Shown in pieces: positions 8,587 to 16,583 of a DNA stretch of 47,185 bases. The notes under the pieces were generated by a model. That model had not been told where the DNA came from. It saw only the letters and a list, made by a program, of their open reading frames with translations, and searched no databases. A program made the position numbers and the translations under genes. How positions within the stretch are numbered: the first letter of the stretch is position 1; every line of letters starts with the position of its first letter. This DNA comes from Candidatus Alloenteromonas pullicola. Its GTDB lineage: Bacteria > Bacillota_I > Bacilli_A > RFN20 > CAG-826. Location: contig DVMV01000004.1 of NCBI GenBank assembly GCA_018714785.1, forward strand, positions 1 to 47,185, written 5' to 3'.

Positions 8587-10014
8587 ATGGACGAAGAATT
8601 CACCAGCCCTAGGCCCAAAAAAAGAAACGGCAACCTTAAATACGTCATCTACCTCTTGATCGTCTTGCTGGCGACCGGCCTTTCGCTTTTCTTCGCCCTG
8701 TACGGCAACTTCAACGAGGTCGTCGACACCATATTGAGCTCCAAGTGGCAATACCTGCTGCTCATCATGGGGATAGTGCTGCTCTCATATTGCGTCGATG
8801 CCTTGATAATATTGGTGTTCTGCAGGCTTTACACTAAGAAATACCGGTTCCACCAAGGGCTCGCCTGCTCGCTGGTGGGGCAGTTCTACTCCAATGTGAC
8901 CCCGGGTTCGTCCGGCGGGCAAGTGATGCAGGTCTACACCTTGAAGAGCCAAGGCGTGCCGGTATCCAACGGGGCCTCCATCTTCGTGATGTGGTTCATA
9001 ATCTACCAATTCGTGCTGATCGTCTTCGACTTGGTCGCCTTCTTCGTGGAGATGAACACCATTCTCTCGATCCCCGACATCCCCTTCAACATCTTCGGCT
9101 GGCAGTTTTCCATCCCCATCTGGCCGATCGTCATTTTGGGGTTCCTGCTCAACATCTCGGTCATCTTCCTGCTGATCGTCATGAGCTTCTCCCACCGTTT
9201 CCACAATTTCATCATCCACTACGTCATCGGCTTCCTGGCCAAGATAAGGATCGTTAAGAACCCCGATAAGGCCAGGGAATCGATCAGGGTGCAGGTCGAG
9301 AACTTCAAGATCGAACTGCGGCGGCTTATGTCGAACATCCCGGTGCTCATCCTGCAGATCGTCTTCTTCTCGTCGATGATCGTGCTGCGCTCGAGCGTGC
9401 CATATTTCGCCGGCATGGCGGTCCAGGCCTTCACCGATTTCAATTTTGGGGTGCTCATGGACGGCGTCTTCCGCTCCGCGTTCCACCAGATGGTGACCGG
9501 CATAATCCCGCTGCCGGGATCGGCCGGCGTTTCCGAGTTCTTCTACAACGCCATCTTCAACGGCTATTTCTCGGCGACCCCAAACTCGGTAATCCTCAAC
9601 TCCACCCAGATAATATGGAGGGCCGCGACCTTCCACATAATGTTCCTGATATCCGGATTGGTCGCCGCCTTCTACCGGTCCCGTCCGAAGGAGCCGATAC
9701 ATTACGCCAACCGGCAGACCTTCGTCGACCTCCAGCTCGCGACCTTCGACGAGCGGAAGAAGTCATCCGACACGCTTTACGAGACTCGCCAGCTCTCCAG
9801 GAGGGCCTTGCAGAAGAAGATTACCTCGGCCCTCAGGGGCAGGAAGGGCGATGGCGAGATATACCTGCCTCTGGATGAGGACCTGCCGAAGGGCAAGGAT
9901 GAGCCAGAGGCTAAGAAAGAGCCCGCAATCAAGCCCAAGAAGCCGGCTAAGCCGAAGAGGAAGAACCGGGGCCGCAAGGAAGAGTCCGACGACTGGGAGT
10001 ATTGGTCAATATGA
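8587..10014 (+). CDS. Flippase-like / lysylphosphatidylglycerol synthase TM-region (YbhN/UPF0104) protein
   Basis: Multi-TM; FYSNVTPGSSGGQVMQVYTLKSQG and PLPGSAGVSEFFY motifs typical of the family; basic/acidic C-terminal tail. Confidence 0.85.
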   Translation: MDEEFTSPRPKKRNGNLKYVIYLLIVLLATGLSLFFALYGNFNEVVDTILSSKWQYLLLIMGIVLLSYCVDALIILVFCRLYTKKYRFHQGLACSLVGQFYSNVTPGSSGGQVMQVYTLKSQGVPVSNGASIFVMWFIIYQFVLIVFDLVAFFVEMNTILSIPDIPFNIFGWQFSIPIWPIVILGFLLNISVIFLLIVMSFSHRFHNFIIHYVIGFLAKIRIVKNPDKARESIRVQVENFKIELRRLMSNIPVLILQIVFFSSMIVLRSSVPYFAGMAVQAFTDFNFGVLMDGVFRSAFHQMVTGIIPLPGSAGVSEFFYNAIFNGYFSATPNSVILNSTQIIWRAATFHIMFLISGLVAAFYRSRPKEPIHYANRQTFVDLQLATFDERKKSSDTLYETRQLSRRALQKKITSALRGRKGDGEIYLPLDEDLPKGKDEPEAKKEPAIKPKKPAKPKRKNRGRKEESDDWEYWSI

Positions 10015-11189
10015 ACATCGCGCTGTTCTCCGATACCTATCCGCCTGAGATAAATGGGGTCGCGACCTCGACGTATAACCTGCGCAAAACCCTCATCGAT
10101 CACGGCCATTCCGTATTGGTGGTGACAACCAACCCCTTTGGGCAGGAGCTTAGCTACGAGGATGGGGTCATCAGGCTGCCTGGCCTCAAGCTGAAGAAGC
10201 TATATGGCTATAGGGCGTCGTCTTTCTATTCCTCGAAGGCCATGGCGATAATCGCCTCATTCCGCCCCGACGTGGTCCACGTCCAGCACGATGCCGGGGT
10301 CTCGATATTCGGGCAGCTTTCGGCTTCCAAACTGCATATCGGTTCGGTATATACCTTCCATACGCTTTATGAGGATTACGCCTATTACTTCACCAAAGGC
10401 CATTTCGACCGCTTCGCAAGGCAGATAATCAGGTTCTACTTCCGCGGCAAGCAGATGATATACGATGAATTCATCGCCCCGAGCCTCAAGACCAAGGATT
10501 ACCTTAGGTCCATCGGGCTGGACGCCACCATCTCGGTCATCCCGACCGGCATCGAGTTCGACCGGTTCGACGTCTCCCGCGAGGACAAGTCCGAGACCAA
10601 GCGATTGAAGAAGAAGCTCGGCATCGCCGAGGATGAGTTCGTGCTGCTCTCCCTTGGCCGGATCGCCAAGGAGAAGAGCATCGACGTGGTGATATCGGGC
10701 TACGCCCGGTTCCTGAAGCAATATAAGGGCGAGCGGAAGAGCCGGCTCGTAATCACCGGCTGGGGCCCGGCCGAGGATGAGCTAAAGGAGCTTGCCGATT
10801 CCCTTGGCATCGCCGACCACGTGACCTTCACCGGCAAAGTGTCCCCCGACAAGACCCAAATGTATTATCATTTAGGAGATGCCTTCGTCTCGGCATCGCT
10901 GACCGAGACCCAGGGGCTGACCTTCATGGAGGCCATGGCCAGCTCGCTCCCGGTCCTCGCCCGCTACGACGACAACCTCTCCGGCACCATAGAGGACGGC
11001 AAGACCGGCTTCTTCTTCCTCTCCGAGGAGGACGTCTGCGCCAAGCTGAAGCTCATCATGGACCTTTCAGCGGAAAGCCGGCGGAGGATAATCTCGGATG
11101 CCTTCTCGTCCATCGCCCCCTATTCGATGGAGAAATTCTACGAAAACGTCTACAAGGTGTACTCTCGTGTCTACAAAAAGCATTGGTGA
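10011..11189 (+). CDS. Glycosyltransferase family 4 (GT4)
   Basis: MNIALFSDTYPPEINGVATSTYNL...IPTGIEFDRFD...SLTETQGLTFMEAMASSLPVLAR; ATGA overlap with upstream gene. Confidence 0.92.
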   Translation: MNIALFSDTYPPEINGVATSTYNLRKTLIDHGHSVLVVTTNPFGQELSYEDGVIRLPGLKLKKLYGYRASSFYSSKAMAIIASFRPDVVHVQHDAGVSIFGQLSASKLHIGSVYTFHTLYEDYAYYFTKGHFDRFARQIIRFYFRGKQMIYDEFIAPSLKTKDYLRSIGLDATISVIPTGIEFDRFDVSREDKSETKRLKKKLGIAEDEFVLLSLGRIAKEKSIDVVISGYARFLKQYKGERKSRLVITGWGPAEDELKELADSLGIADHVTFTGKVSPDKTQMYYHLGDAFVSASLTETQGLTFMEAMASSLPVLARYDDNLSGTIEDGKTGFFFLSEEDVCAKLKLIMDLSAESRRRIISDAFSSIAPYSMEKFYENVYKVYSRVYKKHW

Positions 11190-11964
11190 CAAAATAGTCT
11201 CGGTCAAAGCCAAGAAGAAGGAAGTGGCCGTCAGCTTCGAATCGGGGCTCAAGCTATCTTTTTCCCCCGATGATTTCACCGACTTCTACCTCTATGAGGG
11301 GAAGGAGGTGTCTTACGGCGAGCTCAAGCAGCTGTCCGAAAGGGTCAAGCAGTCGTCTTGCTACGCCTATGCCCTCTCCTTGCTAAGAAAGGAGAACTAC
11401 ACCTACCGGGAGCTCAAGGACAAGCTGCTCGGCCGGGGCGCCTCCGAGGAAGAGGCTGGAAGGATACTGAAGCGGCTGCAGGACGCGGGGCGCATCAACG
11501 ACGTCCTCTACGCGAAGACCTACGCCGAGGACGTCGCCTCGCTTCGGCTGTATGGGAAGAACAAGGTCCTGTTCAAGCTGCGCTCCAAAGGCGTGCCGGA
11601 ATCGGTGCTCAGCAAGCTCGAGTTCCCGGTCGACAAGGAGATGGAGAAGGCCATAGCCTACTCCGAGACGCTCAACCGCCGGAAGGCCAAGCAGCCATAT
11701 TCCAAGAAGCTCGGGGACGCCATATCGAGCCTGCGCCAGCGCGGCTTCGACTCCGAGGTTGCCTACCAGGCCGCCAAGCAGGCGATTACCGCCTCTAGCG
11801 AGCAGGAGCAGAAGCTTCAGCTTGACAAGGCCTACGAAGAGGCCAAAACCAAATACGGCCGCAAATACGAGGGATATGAGCTGCGGAGTAAGATATTCGC
11901 CTACTTGCTGCGCAAAGGATACGATTACGACGAAGTCGTCATGAAGATGGAGGAGAAATCATGA
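11167..11964 (+). CDS. recX: Regulatory protein RecX
   Basis: RecX repeats: YALSLLRKENYTYRELKDKLLGRGASEEEAGRILKRLQDAGRINDVLYAKTYAED...; likely GTG start at 11167. Confidence 0.85.
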   Translation: MSTKSIGDKIVSVKAKKKEVAVSFESGLKLSFSPDDFTDFYLYEGKEVSYGELKQLSERVKQSSCYAYALSLLRKENYTYRELKDKLLGRGASEEEAGRILKRLQDAGRINDVLYAKTYAEDVASLRLYGKNKVLFKLRSKGVPESVLSKLEFPVDKEMEKAIAYSETLNRRKAKQPYSKKLGDAISSLRQRGFDSEVAYQAAKQAITASSEQEQKLQLDKAYEEAKTKYGRKYEGYELRSKIFAYLLRKGYDYDEVVMKMEEKS

Positions 11965-13010
11965 GCATCAAAGATCTGCGCGATGGAGACCACTGCTTTG
12001 GGCAGTTCCTGGTCGCCGACAGCCGCAAATGCGTCTCGGGCAAAGGCAAGAACTACCTTTCGATTACCCTGCAGGATTCCACCGGGACCATCGACGCCAA
12101 GAAGTGGGACGTCTTCCCCGAGGACGAGGAGACGATCGTGCGGGGCAGCATCGTCGAGGTTCAAGGCGAGGTGCTCCTATATCAGAAATCGCTGCAGATG
12201 AAGGTCCTTTCCTGCGCCAAGGTCGCCGCGGACAACATCGACTGGTCGCGCTTCCTGCTGTCCTCCCCGGTCAGCGAGAAGGAACTGGAGGCGAAGCTAA
12301 ACGCCTACATCGACTCTATAGGCAACAAGAAGCTGCGCGAGCTCGTCAAGAAGGTCATATCCAACAGCGAGGGCAAATACCTCTCCTGGCCTGGAGCGGT
12401 CAGGAACCACCACGATTTCGTCTCCGGGCTGCTATACCATTCCATCACCATGACCGACGTGGCCGCGAAGGTGTGCTCGGTCTATAAGAGCCTCAACCGC
12501 GACGTGGTCATCGCCGGCACCCTCATCCACGACATCGGCAAGACCGTCGAGCTGTCGAGCCCGCAGGCTTGCCAGTTCACCCTTGAGGGGAAGCTTCTCG
12601 GCCACGTGAGCATCGGGTTCGCCTTGGTCTACGACGCCGCCCATGAGGTCGGGATGCACGACTTCGATAACCTCCCGGAGAAGGAGAAGACCCCGGACAG
12701 CCCGCTATACAAGGACAAGGAGCTCGCCCTCATCATGGAGCACATCATGCTGTCGCACCATGGCAAGGCCGAGTTCGGCTCCCCGGTGCTCCCGGTGACC
12801 CGCGAATCGCTCATCGTCTCGATGATCGACGATATGGACGCCAAGATGATGATCCTCGACAAGGCCTATTCCACAATCGCCAACGGCGAGACCACCGCGC
12901 GGCTGTTCAACATGGATGACCGCTACTTCTACAAGCCGACCTACGCCAGCGACTCCCATGCCCCCTCCGGCACGAGCTTAGAGGAAGAGAAGGAAGACCT
13001 CGCCAAATAA
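11961..13010 (+). CDS. yhaM: 3'-5' exoribonuclease YhaM-like (OB-fold plus HD domain)
   Basis: OB-fold N-terminus; HD signature VRNHHDFVSGLLYHSITMTDVA...LIHDIGKTVEL. Confidence 0.88.
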   Translation: MSIKDLRDGDHCFGQFLVADSRKCVSGKGKNYLSITLQDSTGTIDAKKWDVFPEDEETIVRGSIVEVQGEVLLYQKSLQMKVLSCAKVAADNIDWSRFLLSSPVSEKELEAKLNAYIDSIGNKKLRELVKKVISNSEGKYLSWPGAVRNHHDFVSGLLYHSITMTDVAAKVCSVYKSLNRDVVIAGTLIHDIGKTVELSSPQACQFTLEGKLLGHVSIGFALVYDAAHEVGMHDFDNLPEKEKTPDSPLYKDKELALIMEHIMLSHHGKAEFGSPVLPVTRESLIVSMIDDMDAKMMILDKAYSTIANGETTARLFNMDDRYFYKPTYASDSHAPSGTSLEEEKEDLAK

Positions 13011-13058
13011 AAAATCCCCGGCCGAGACTGAAGTGAGACCCAAATGTTGGACTTGCTT

Positions 13059-14015
13059 CTAATATCCTAGTTGAGCAAAGGGCTGCTGTCTATAAGCCAA
13101 TGGAGGCAGCCCTTTTGTTTTCTCCGTTATCCTTTCGTTGTTGTAATATTCAATGTATTTCCTCATCGCTTTTTCCAATTCGTCCAGCGACTTGAATTCG
13201 TATTCATGCCCATAGAACATCTCGTTTTTCATGACCCCGAAGAAGTTCTCCATGGGCGAATTGTCCAGGCAATTCCCTTTTCTGGACATTGATTGCCTGA
13301 TGCCGCGCTTTTTGAGCTCTTCGCGGTAGAACTCCATTTGATATTGCCATCCCTGATCGCTGTGGAGGATCAGCCCCTCCAGGTTCCGGTGTTTGGCGAA
13401 CGCCTTCCTCAGCATATCGGTCGTTTGGCTGAAGTTTGGGCTTCTGGATATGCTGAACGCCACGATTTCGCGGTTATGCATATCCAGAATCGGGGATAGG
13501 TACAGTTTGCCCGCCGCGATGCGGAATTCAGAAACGTCGGTTGTCCATTTTTGGTTGCACGCCGCGGTCGAGAAGTCCCTTTTGCAGGTCGTTCCATGCC
13601 TCCCCCCATCGACGGCCTTGCTGAGGAGAAGGTTCTCGCAAGCTCCGTTCCGGTCGCCTTTGTAGGAGCTGTATTTCCCTCTGGGCGCGATGCCGTGGAT
13701 ATTGAGCAAGGACATTATCCTTTTGATCTTTTTGTGGTTGACCCTGTATCCCCTGTTGGCCAATTCAAGCAATATTCTCCTGTAGCCGTATCTCCCTTTG
13801 TTCTGATGGTATATTTCCTTTATTTGCTCGAAGATCTCTTTGTTTTTGACGTCTTTGCCAACCTTGTTGGCCGTGTAGAAGAACGTTGCTTTTTTGACCC
13901 CCGAAACCTTAAGAAGGACGCTGAGTTTATATGATTGCCTTAGTTCGACGATAACCTTTGCTTTCTCTTCGGTTGTCGGCCCTTCCTTTTTTGAACTAAG
14001 GCATTTAGTTTTTTT
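13059..14015 (-). CDS. IS3-family transposase OrfB (DDE integrase core), likely made by -1 frameshift from OrfA
   Basis: WTTDVSEF...LHSDQGWQYQ...NFFGVMKNEMFYGHEY DDE motifs; the -1 frame stays open upstream of the listed ORF (...EGPTTEEKAKVIVELRQSYKLSVLLKVSGVKKATFFYTANK...) back to an A7 run (T7 at 14009-14015 on + strand). Confidence 0.9.
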   Translation of the reverse strand, partial: KKTKCLSSKKEGPTTEEKAKVIVELRQSYKLSVLLKVSGVKKATFFYTANKVGKDVKNKEIFEQIKEIYHQNKGRYGYRRILLELANRGYRVNHKKIKRIMSLLNIHGIAPRGKYSSYKGDRNGACENLLLSKAVDGGRHGTTCKRDFSTAACNQKWTTDVSEFRIAAGKLYLSPILDMHNREIVAFSISRSPNFSQTTDMLRKAFAKHRNLEGLILHSDQGWQYQMEFYREELKKRGIRQSMSRKGNCLDNSPMENFFGVMKNEMFYGHEYEFKSLDELEKAMRKYIEYYNNERITEKTKGLPPLAYRQQPFAQLGY

Positions 14016-14452
14016 AGGTATTCGTTCTCCGCGCGGAGATACTCGATCTCCTTCTCCAGCCCCTCTTTGGCTTCCGATCCGCTGGATGTCTTAGGCTTCT
14101 TCATCGTTTTGGCGGGCCTCCCTCGTCTATCCAATTTTAATCCGTCGATGCCGGATTTTCGGTATATTCTGCACCACCTGGAGAGAAGGCAGCCCTTTAT
14201 GCCGTTGGAGATGGCGACGGATTTGATGGATTCCCCGTTGGAAACCCGCTCTATCATGCCCAGTTTGTCCTGCCATGACCGCTTCGGCTTCTTGTGCTCC
14301 AAGCCGATTTCGCCCATGGCGTCGTAGATCCGGACCCACTCTAAGACCGTACCCCAAAAGGTCTTATGCCTGCACCCTCCAGGATCATCGATGCGCTCAC
14401 CCGCTTTATACTTTCTGATGCATTCTAATTTGAATTCCTTCGTGTACCTCAT
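13940..14452 (-). CDS. IS3-family transposase OrfA (HTH)
   Basis: MRYTKEFKLECIRKYKAGERIDDPGGCRHKTFWGTVLEWVRIYDAMGEIGL...; coiled-coil C-terminus EKEIEYLRAENEYLKKLNALVQKRK. Confidence 0.9.
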   Translation of the reverse strand: MRYTKEFKLECIRKYKAGERIDDPGGCRHKTFWGTVLEWVRIYDAMGEIGLEHKKPKRSWQDKLGMIERVSNGESIKSVAISNGIKGCLLSRWCRIYRKSGIDGLKLDRRGRPAKTMKKPKTSSGSEAKEGLEKEIEYLRAENEYLKKLNALVQKRKGRQPKRKQRLSSN

Positions 14453-14522
14453 ATGAGAAAAGCCCCTCCTGTTGGTTTGTCCAACATTTGGGGCTCACTT
14501 CAGACCGGGGATTTATTTTGCC

Positions 14523-14942
14523 TTATTTGCCGAGGGCCTTCTCGATGTCGAGCGCCAGGGCGGGCAGGTTCATCTTCGAGGTGTCCTGACCCTTCATCGT
14601 GATCTGGAATCCGCCTTCCCCGGCCGCGTAGCGGGGGATGACGTGGACGTGGAAGTGGGGGACGCTCTGCCCGGCCATCTCGCCGCAGTTGGTGAGGATG
14701 TTGACCCCTTTGGCCCCGAGCACCATGACCATGGCCTGGCCGATGCGCCTGGCGACGTCGTAGACCTTGTGCATTGTCTCGGCGGGGCAATCCAATATAG
14801 AGGAGCAGTGGGCCTTGGGCATGACCAAGGTGTGGCCCCTGGTGGTCTGCGAGGCGTCGAGGATGGCTATAACCTCATCGTCCTCGTACACCTTGTTGCA
14901 GGGCAATTCGCCCGCGATGATTCTGCAGAATACGTCTTTCAT
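14523..14942 (-). CDS. HIT family protein
   Basis: HFHVHVIPRY histidine triad, MKDVFCRIIAGELPCNKVYEDDEVIAILDASQ; ATG 14942. Confidence 0.93.
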   Translation of the reverse strand: MKDVFCRIIAGELPCNKVYEDDEVIAILDASQTTRGHTLVMPKAHCSSILDCPAETMHKVYDVARRIGQAMVMVLGAKGVNILTNCGEMAGQSVPHFHVHVIPRYAAGEGGFQITMKGQDTSKMNLPALALDIEKALGK

Positions 14943-14955
14943 GTTTCTCTCCTTA

Positions 14956-14984
14956 GAAGAAAAGGGCAAGCTTTGCGCTTGCCC
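14956..14984 (-). terminator. Terminator for the lipoprotein operon ending at 15000
   Basis: Minus strand GGGCAAGC-gcaaa-GCTTGCCC then ttttcttct. Confidence 0.75.
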
Positions 14985-14999
14985 TAATTATAGACCTAA

Positions 15000-16583
15000 T
15001 CAGTCGAATAGGTCGGGGAAGGTGGCCTTGAAGTAGTCGTAGACGTAATCGTCGTGGTAGGCGATCGCCATCTTTTCGACGTAGTGCTGGTTGGCGGCCT
15101 TCTGGTAGGATTCGGTTCCGCTGACGAGCCCGGCGACAGAGTACATGATCTCGTAGATGTCCTTGCCCGCGATGTTCTCGTAGCTGGCGTCTCCGCCGAG
15201 GACGAGCTTCGGGGCCTTGACGGCCTCGTTGACCCTGACGATGTACCAGGTTGAGGAATCCTTGTCGTAGATGCAATACGGGTAGGCCTCGCCCTGCTCA
15301 TAGGTCTCGGGGACCATGTAGTAGGAGCCGTTGACGTACCAGCCGAAGCTGCCGTGGGCGTTGCTCTCGGCGGCGCCTTCGCGGTCGACCTCGTTGGCCA
15401 CGGTTATCTTGAATAGCCTGGTGGAGATCGAGGAGGCGAGGTTGGACAGGCTGGTCGAGGTGTACCATCCCTCGGTGACGTGGCTGGTGGCCATGGTCTC
15501 GCGGGTCTTCAGCAGCAACCCGACCTGCTTGGTGTAGGCGCCGGAGTTGGTGAAGTCGGTCGCGGTGCCGACGATGTTGCGGTCGTCGGAGATCGCGTTG
15601 TAGTCCATGGCGATGTCGCCGTAGGTGGTTTCCTCGTAGGTGTTGAGGGTATCGGTCTTTGCCGCTATCTCGGTGAAGCCGGCATCGGCGTAGATGGTCT
15701 TGGCGAAGGCCAATTCCTCAGCGTCCTCGAAGTAGCCTTTGTAGAGCTTGTCGAGGTAGTGGAGGTCGCGGTACTTCTCCTCGGCGTCCGTATTGGCCAA
15801 GACGAGCTTGGCGTAGGAGCGGACGAGGCGCTGGGTCGCGAAGTCGTAGTCCTCAACGTCCGGAAGGGCGATGAACTGGACCTTCCTGGCGTAGGAGCGG
15901 CCGAGGACGCCGTAGTTGTTGTCGATGATGTAGCGCTCGACCAGCGCGGTGCGGTAGATGGTCGGCAGCAAGGACCTCTCGATGTAGTCCTTGTAGGTGT
16001 TGAACATGTCGGTGAAGTAGAGCTCAACGTCCTTGTAGGTCAGCTCCCCGTCGAGCTCGACTTCTTTGAAGTCGGCGACCTCGCCTAGCTTATATAGCTC
16101 AGCGAGCTGGGCGTTGTAGAACTTCTCCTCGAGGAAGACCGAGTTCTTCTGGTAGGTGGTGTTCTGGACCACGGACCACATCTGGGTCTTGATCGAATCG
16201 ATGATGTGGTTGATGAAGGCCTTGGCGTTCTTCTTGCCGGTCTCGCCCTCGCCGAAGATGGCGTGGGAGCCGACGTAGGCGGTGAGCTTGGCGTCGTCTA
16301 GGGAAGCCTCATAGAGGCCGCCTTCGCCGTAGAAGTCGCCGAATAGGGTCTTCGCGTAGAGGGTCAGAATGTTGTTGAGGACCCTCTCGGAATTGGTGTC
16401 GCCGTTGGTGACCAGCGCTTCGTAGATCTGCTGCAGGTCGTTGTTGACGACGCCATCCAGGTTGAGTATCGGCTCATCCTGGATGTTGGTCGGAAGCTCG
16501 GCCTCAATGGTCGAGCAGGAAGCGAGCCCCATGGTGGCGCAGGCCAGCGCCGATAGGGCGAATGCCTTGAATTTATTTTCCAT
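15000..16583 (-). CDS. Lipoprotein, possible degenerate parvulin/PrsA-like foldase
   Basis: Lipobox MENKFKAFALSALACATMGLASC; C-terminal GSFGWYVNGSYYMVPETYEQG...WYIVRVNEAVK resembles the parvulin end; overlaps the upstream gene by 11 nt. Confidence 0.7.
   Translation of the reverse strand: MENKFKAFALSALACATMGLASCSTIEAELPTNIQDEPILNLDGVVNNDLQQIYEALVTNGDTNSERVLNNILTLYAKTLFGDFYGEGGLYEASLDDAKLTAYVGSHAIFGEGETGKKNAKAFINHIIDSIKTQMWSVVQNTTYQKNSVFLEEKFYNAQLAELYKLGEVADFKEVELDGELTYKDVELYFTDMFNTYKDYIERSLLPTIYRTALVERYIIDNNYGVLGRSYARKVQFIALPDVEDYDFATQRLVRSYAKLVLANTDAEEKYRDLHYLDKLYKGYFEDAEELAFAKTIYADAGFTEIAAKTDTLNTYEETTYGDIAMDYNAISDDRNIVGTATDFTNSGAYTKQVGLLLKTRETMATSHVTEGWYTSTSLSNLASSISTRLFKITVANEVDREGAAESNAHGSFGWYVNGSYYMVPETYEQGEAYPYCIYDKDSSTWYIVRVNEAVKAPKLVLGGDASYENIAGKDIYEIMYSVAGLVSGTESYQKAANQHYVEKMAIAYHDDYVYDYFKATFPDLFD

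Larger units (their letters stand above)
13029..14502 (-). mobile_element. IS3-family insertion sequence, apparently intact
   Basis: 23-bp terminal inverted repeats TGAAGTGAG[A/C]CCCAAATGTTGGA (13029-13051; 14480-14502, one mismatch); 3-bp target duplication GAC (13026-13028 and 14503-14505); orfA/orfB inside. Confidence 0.95.
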
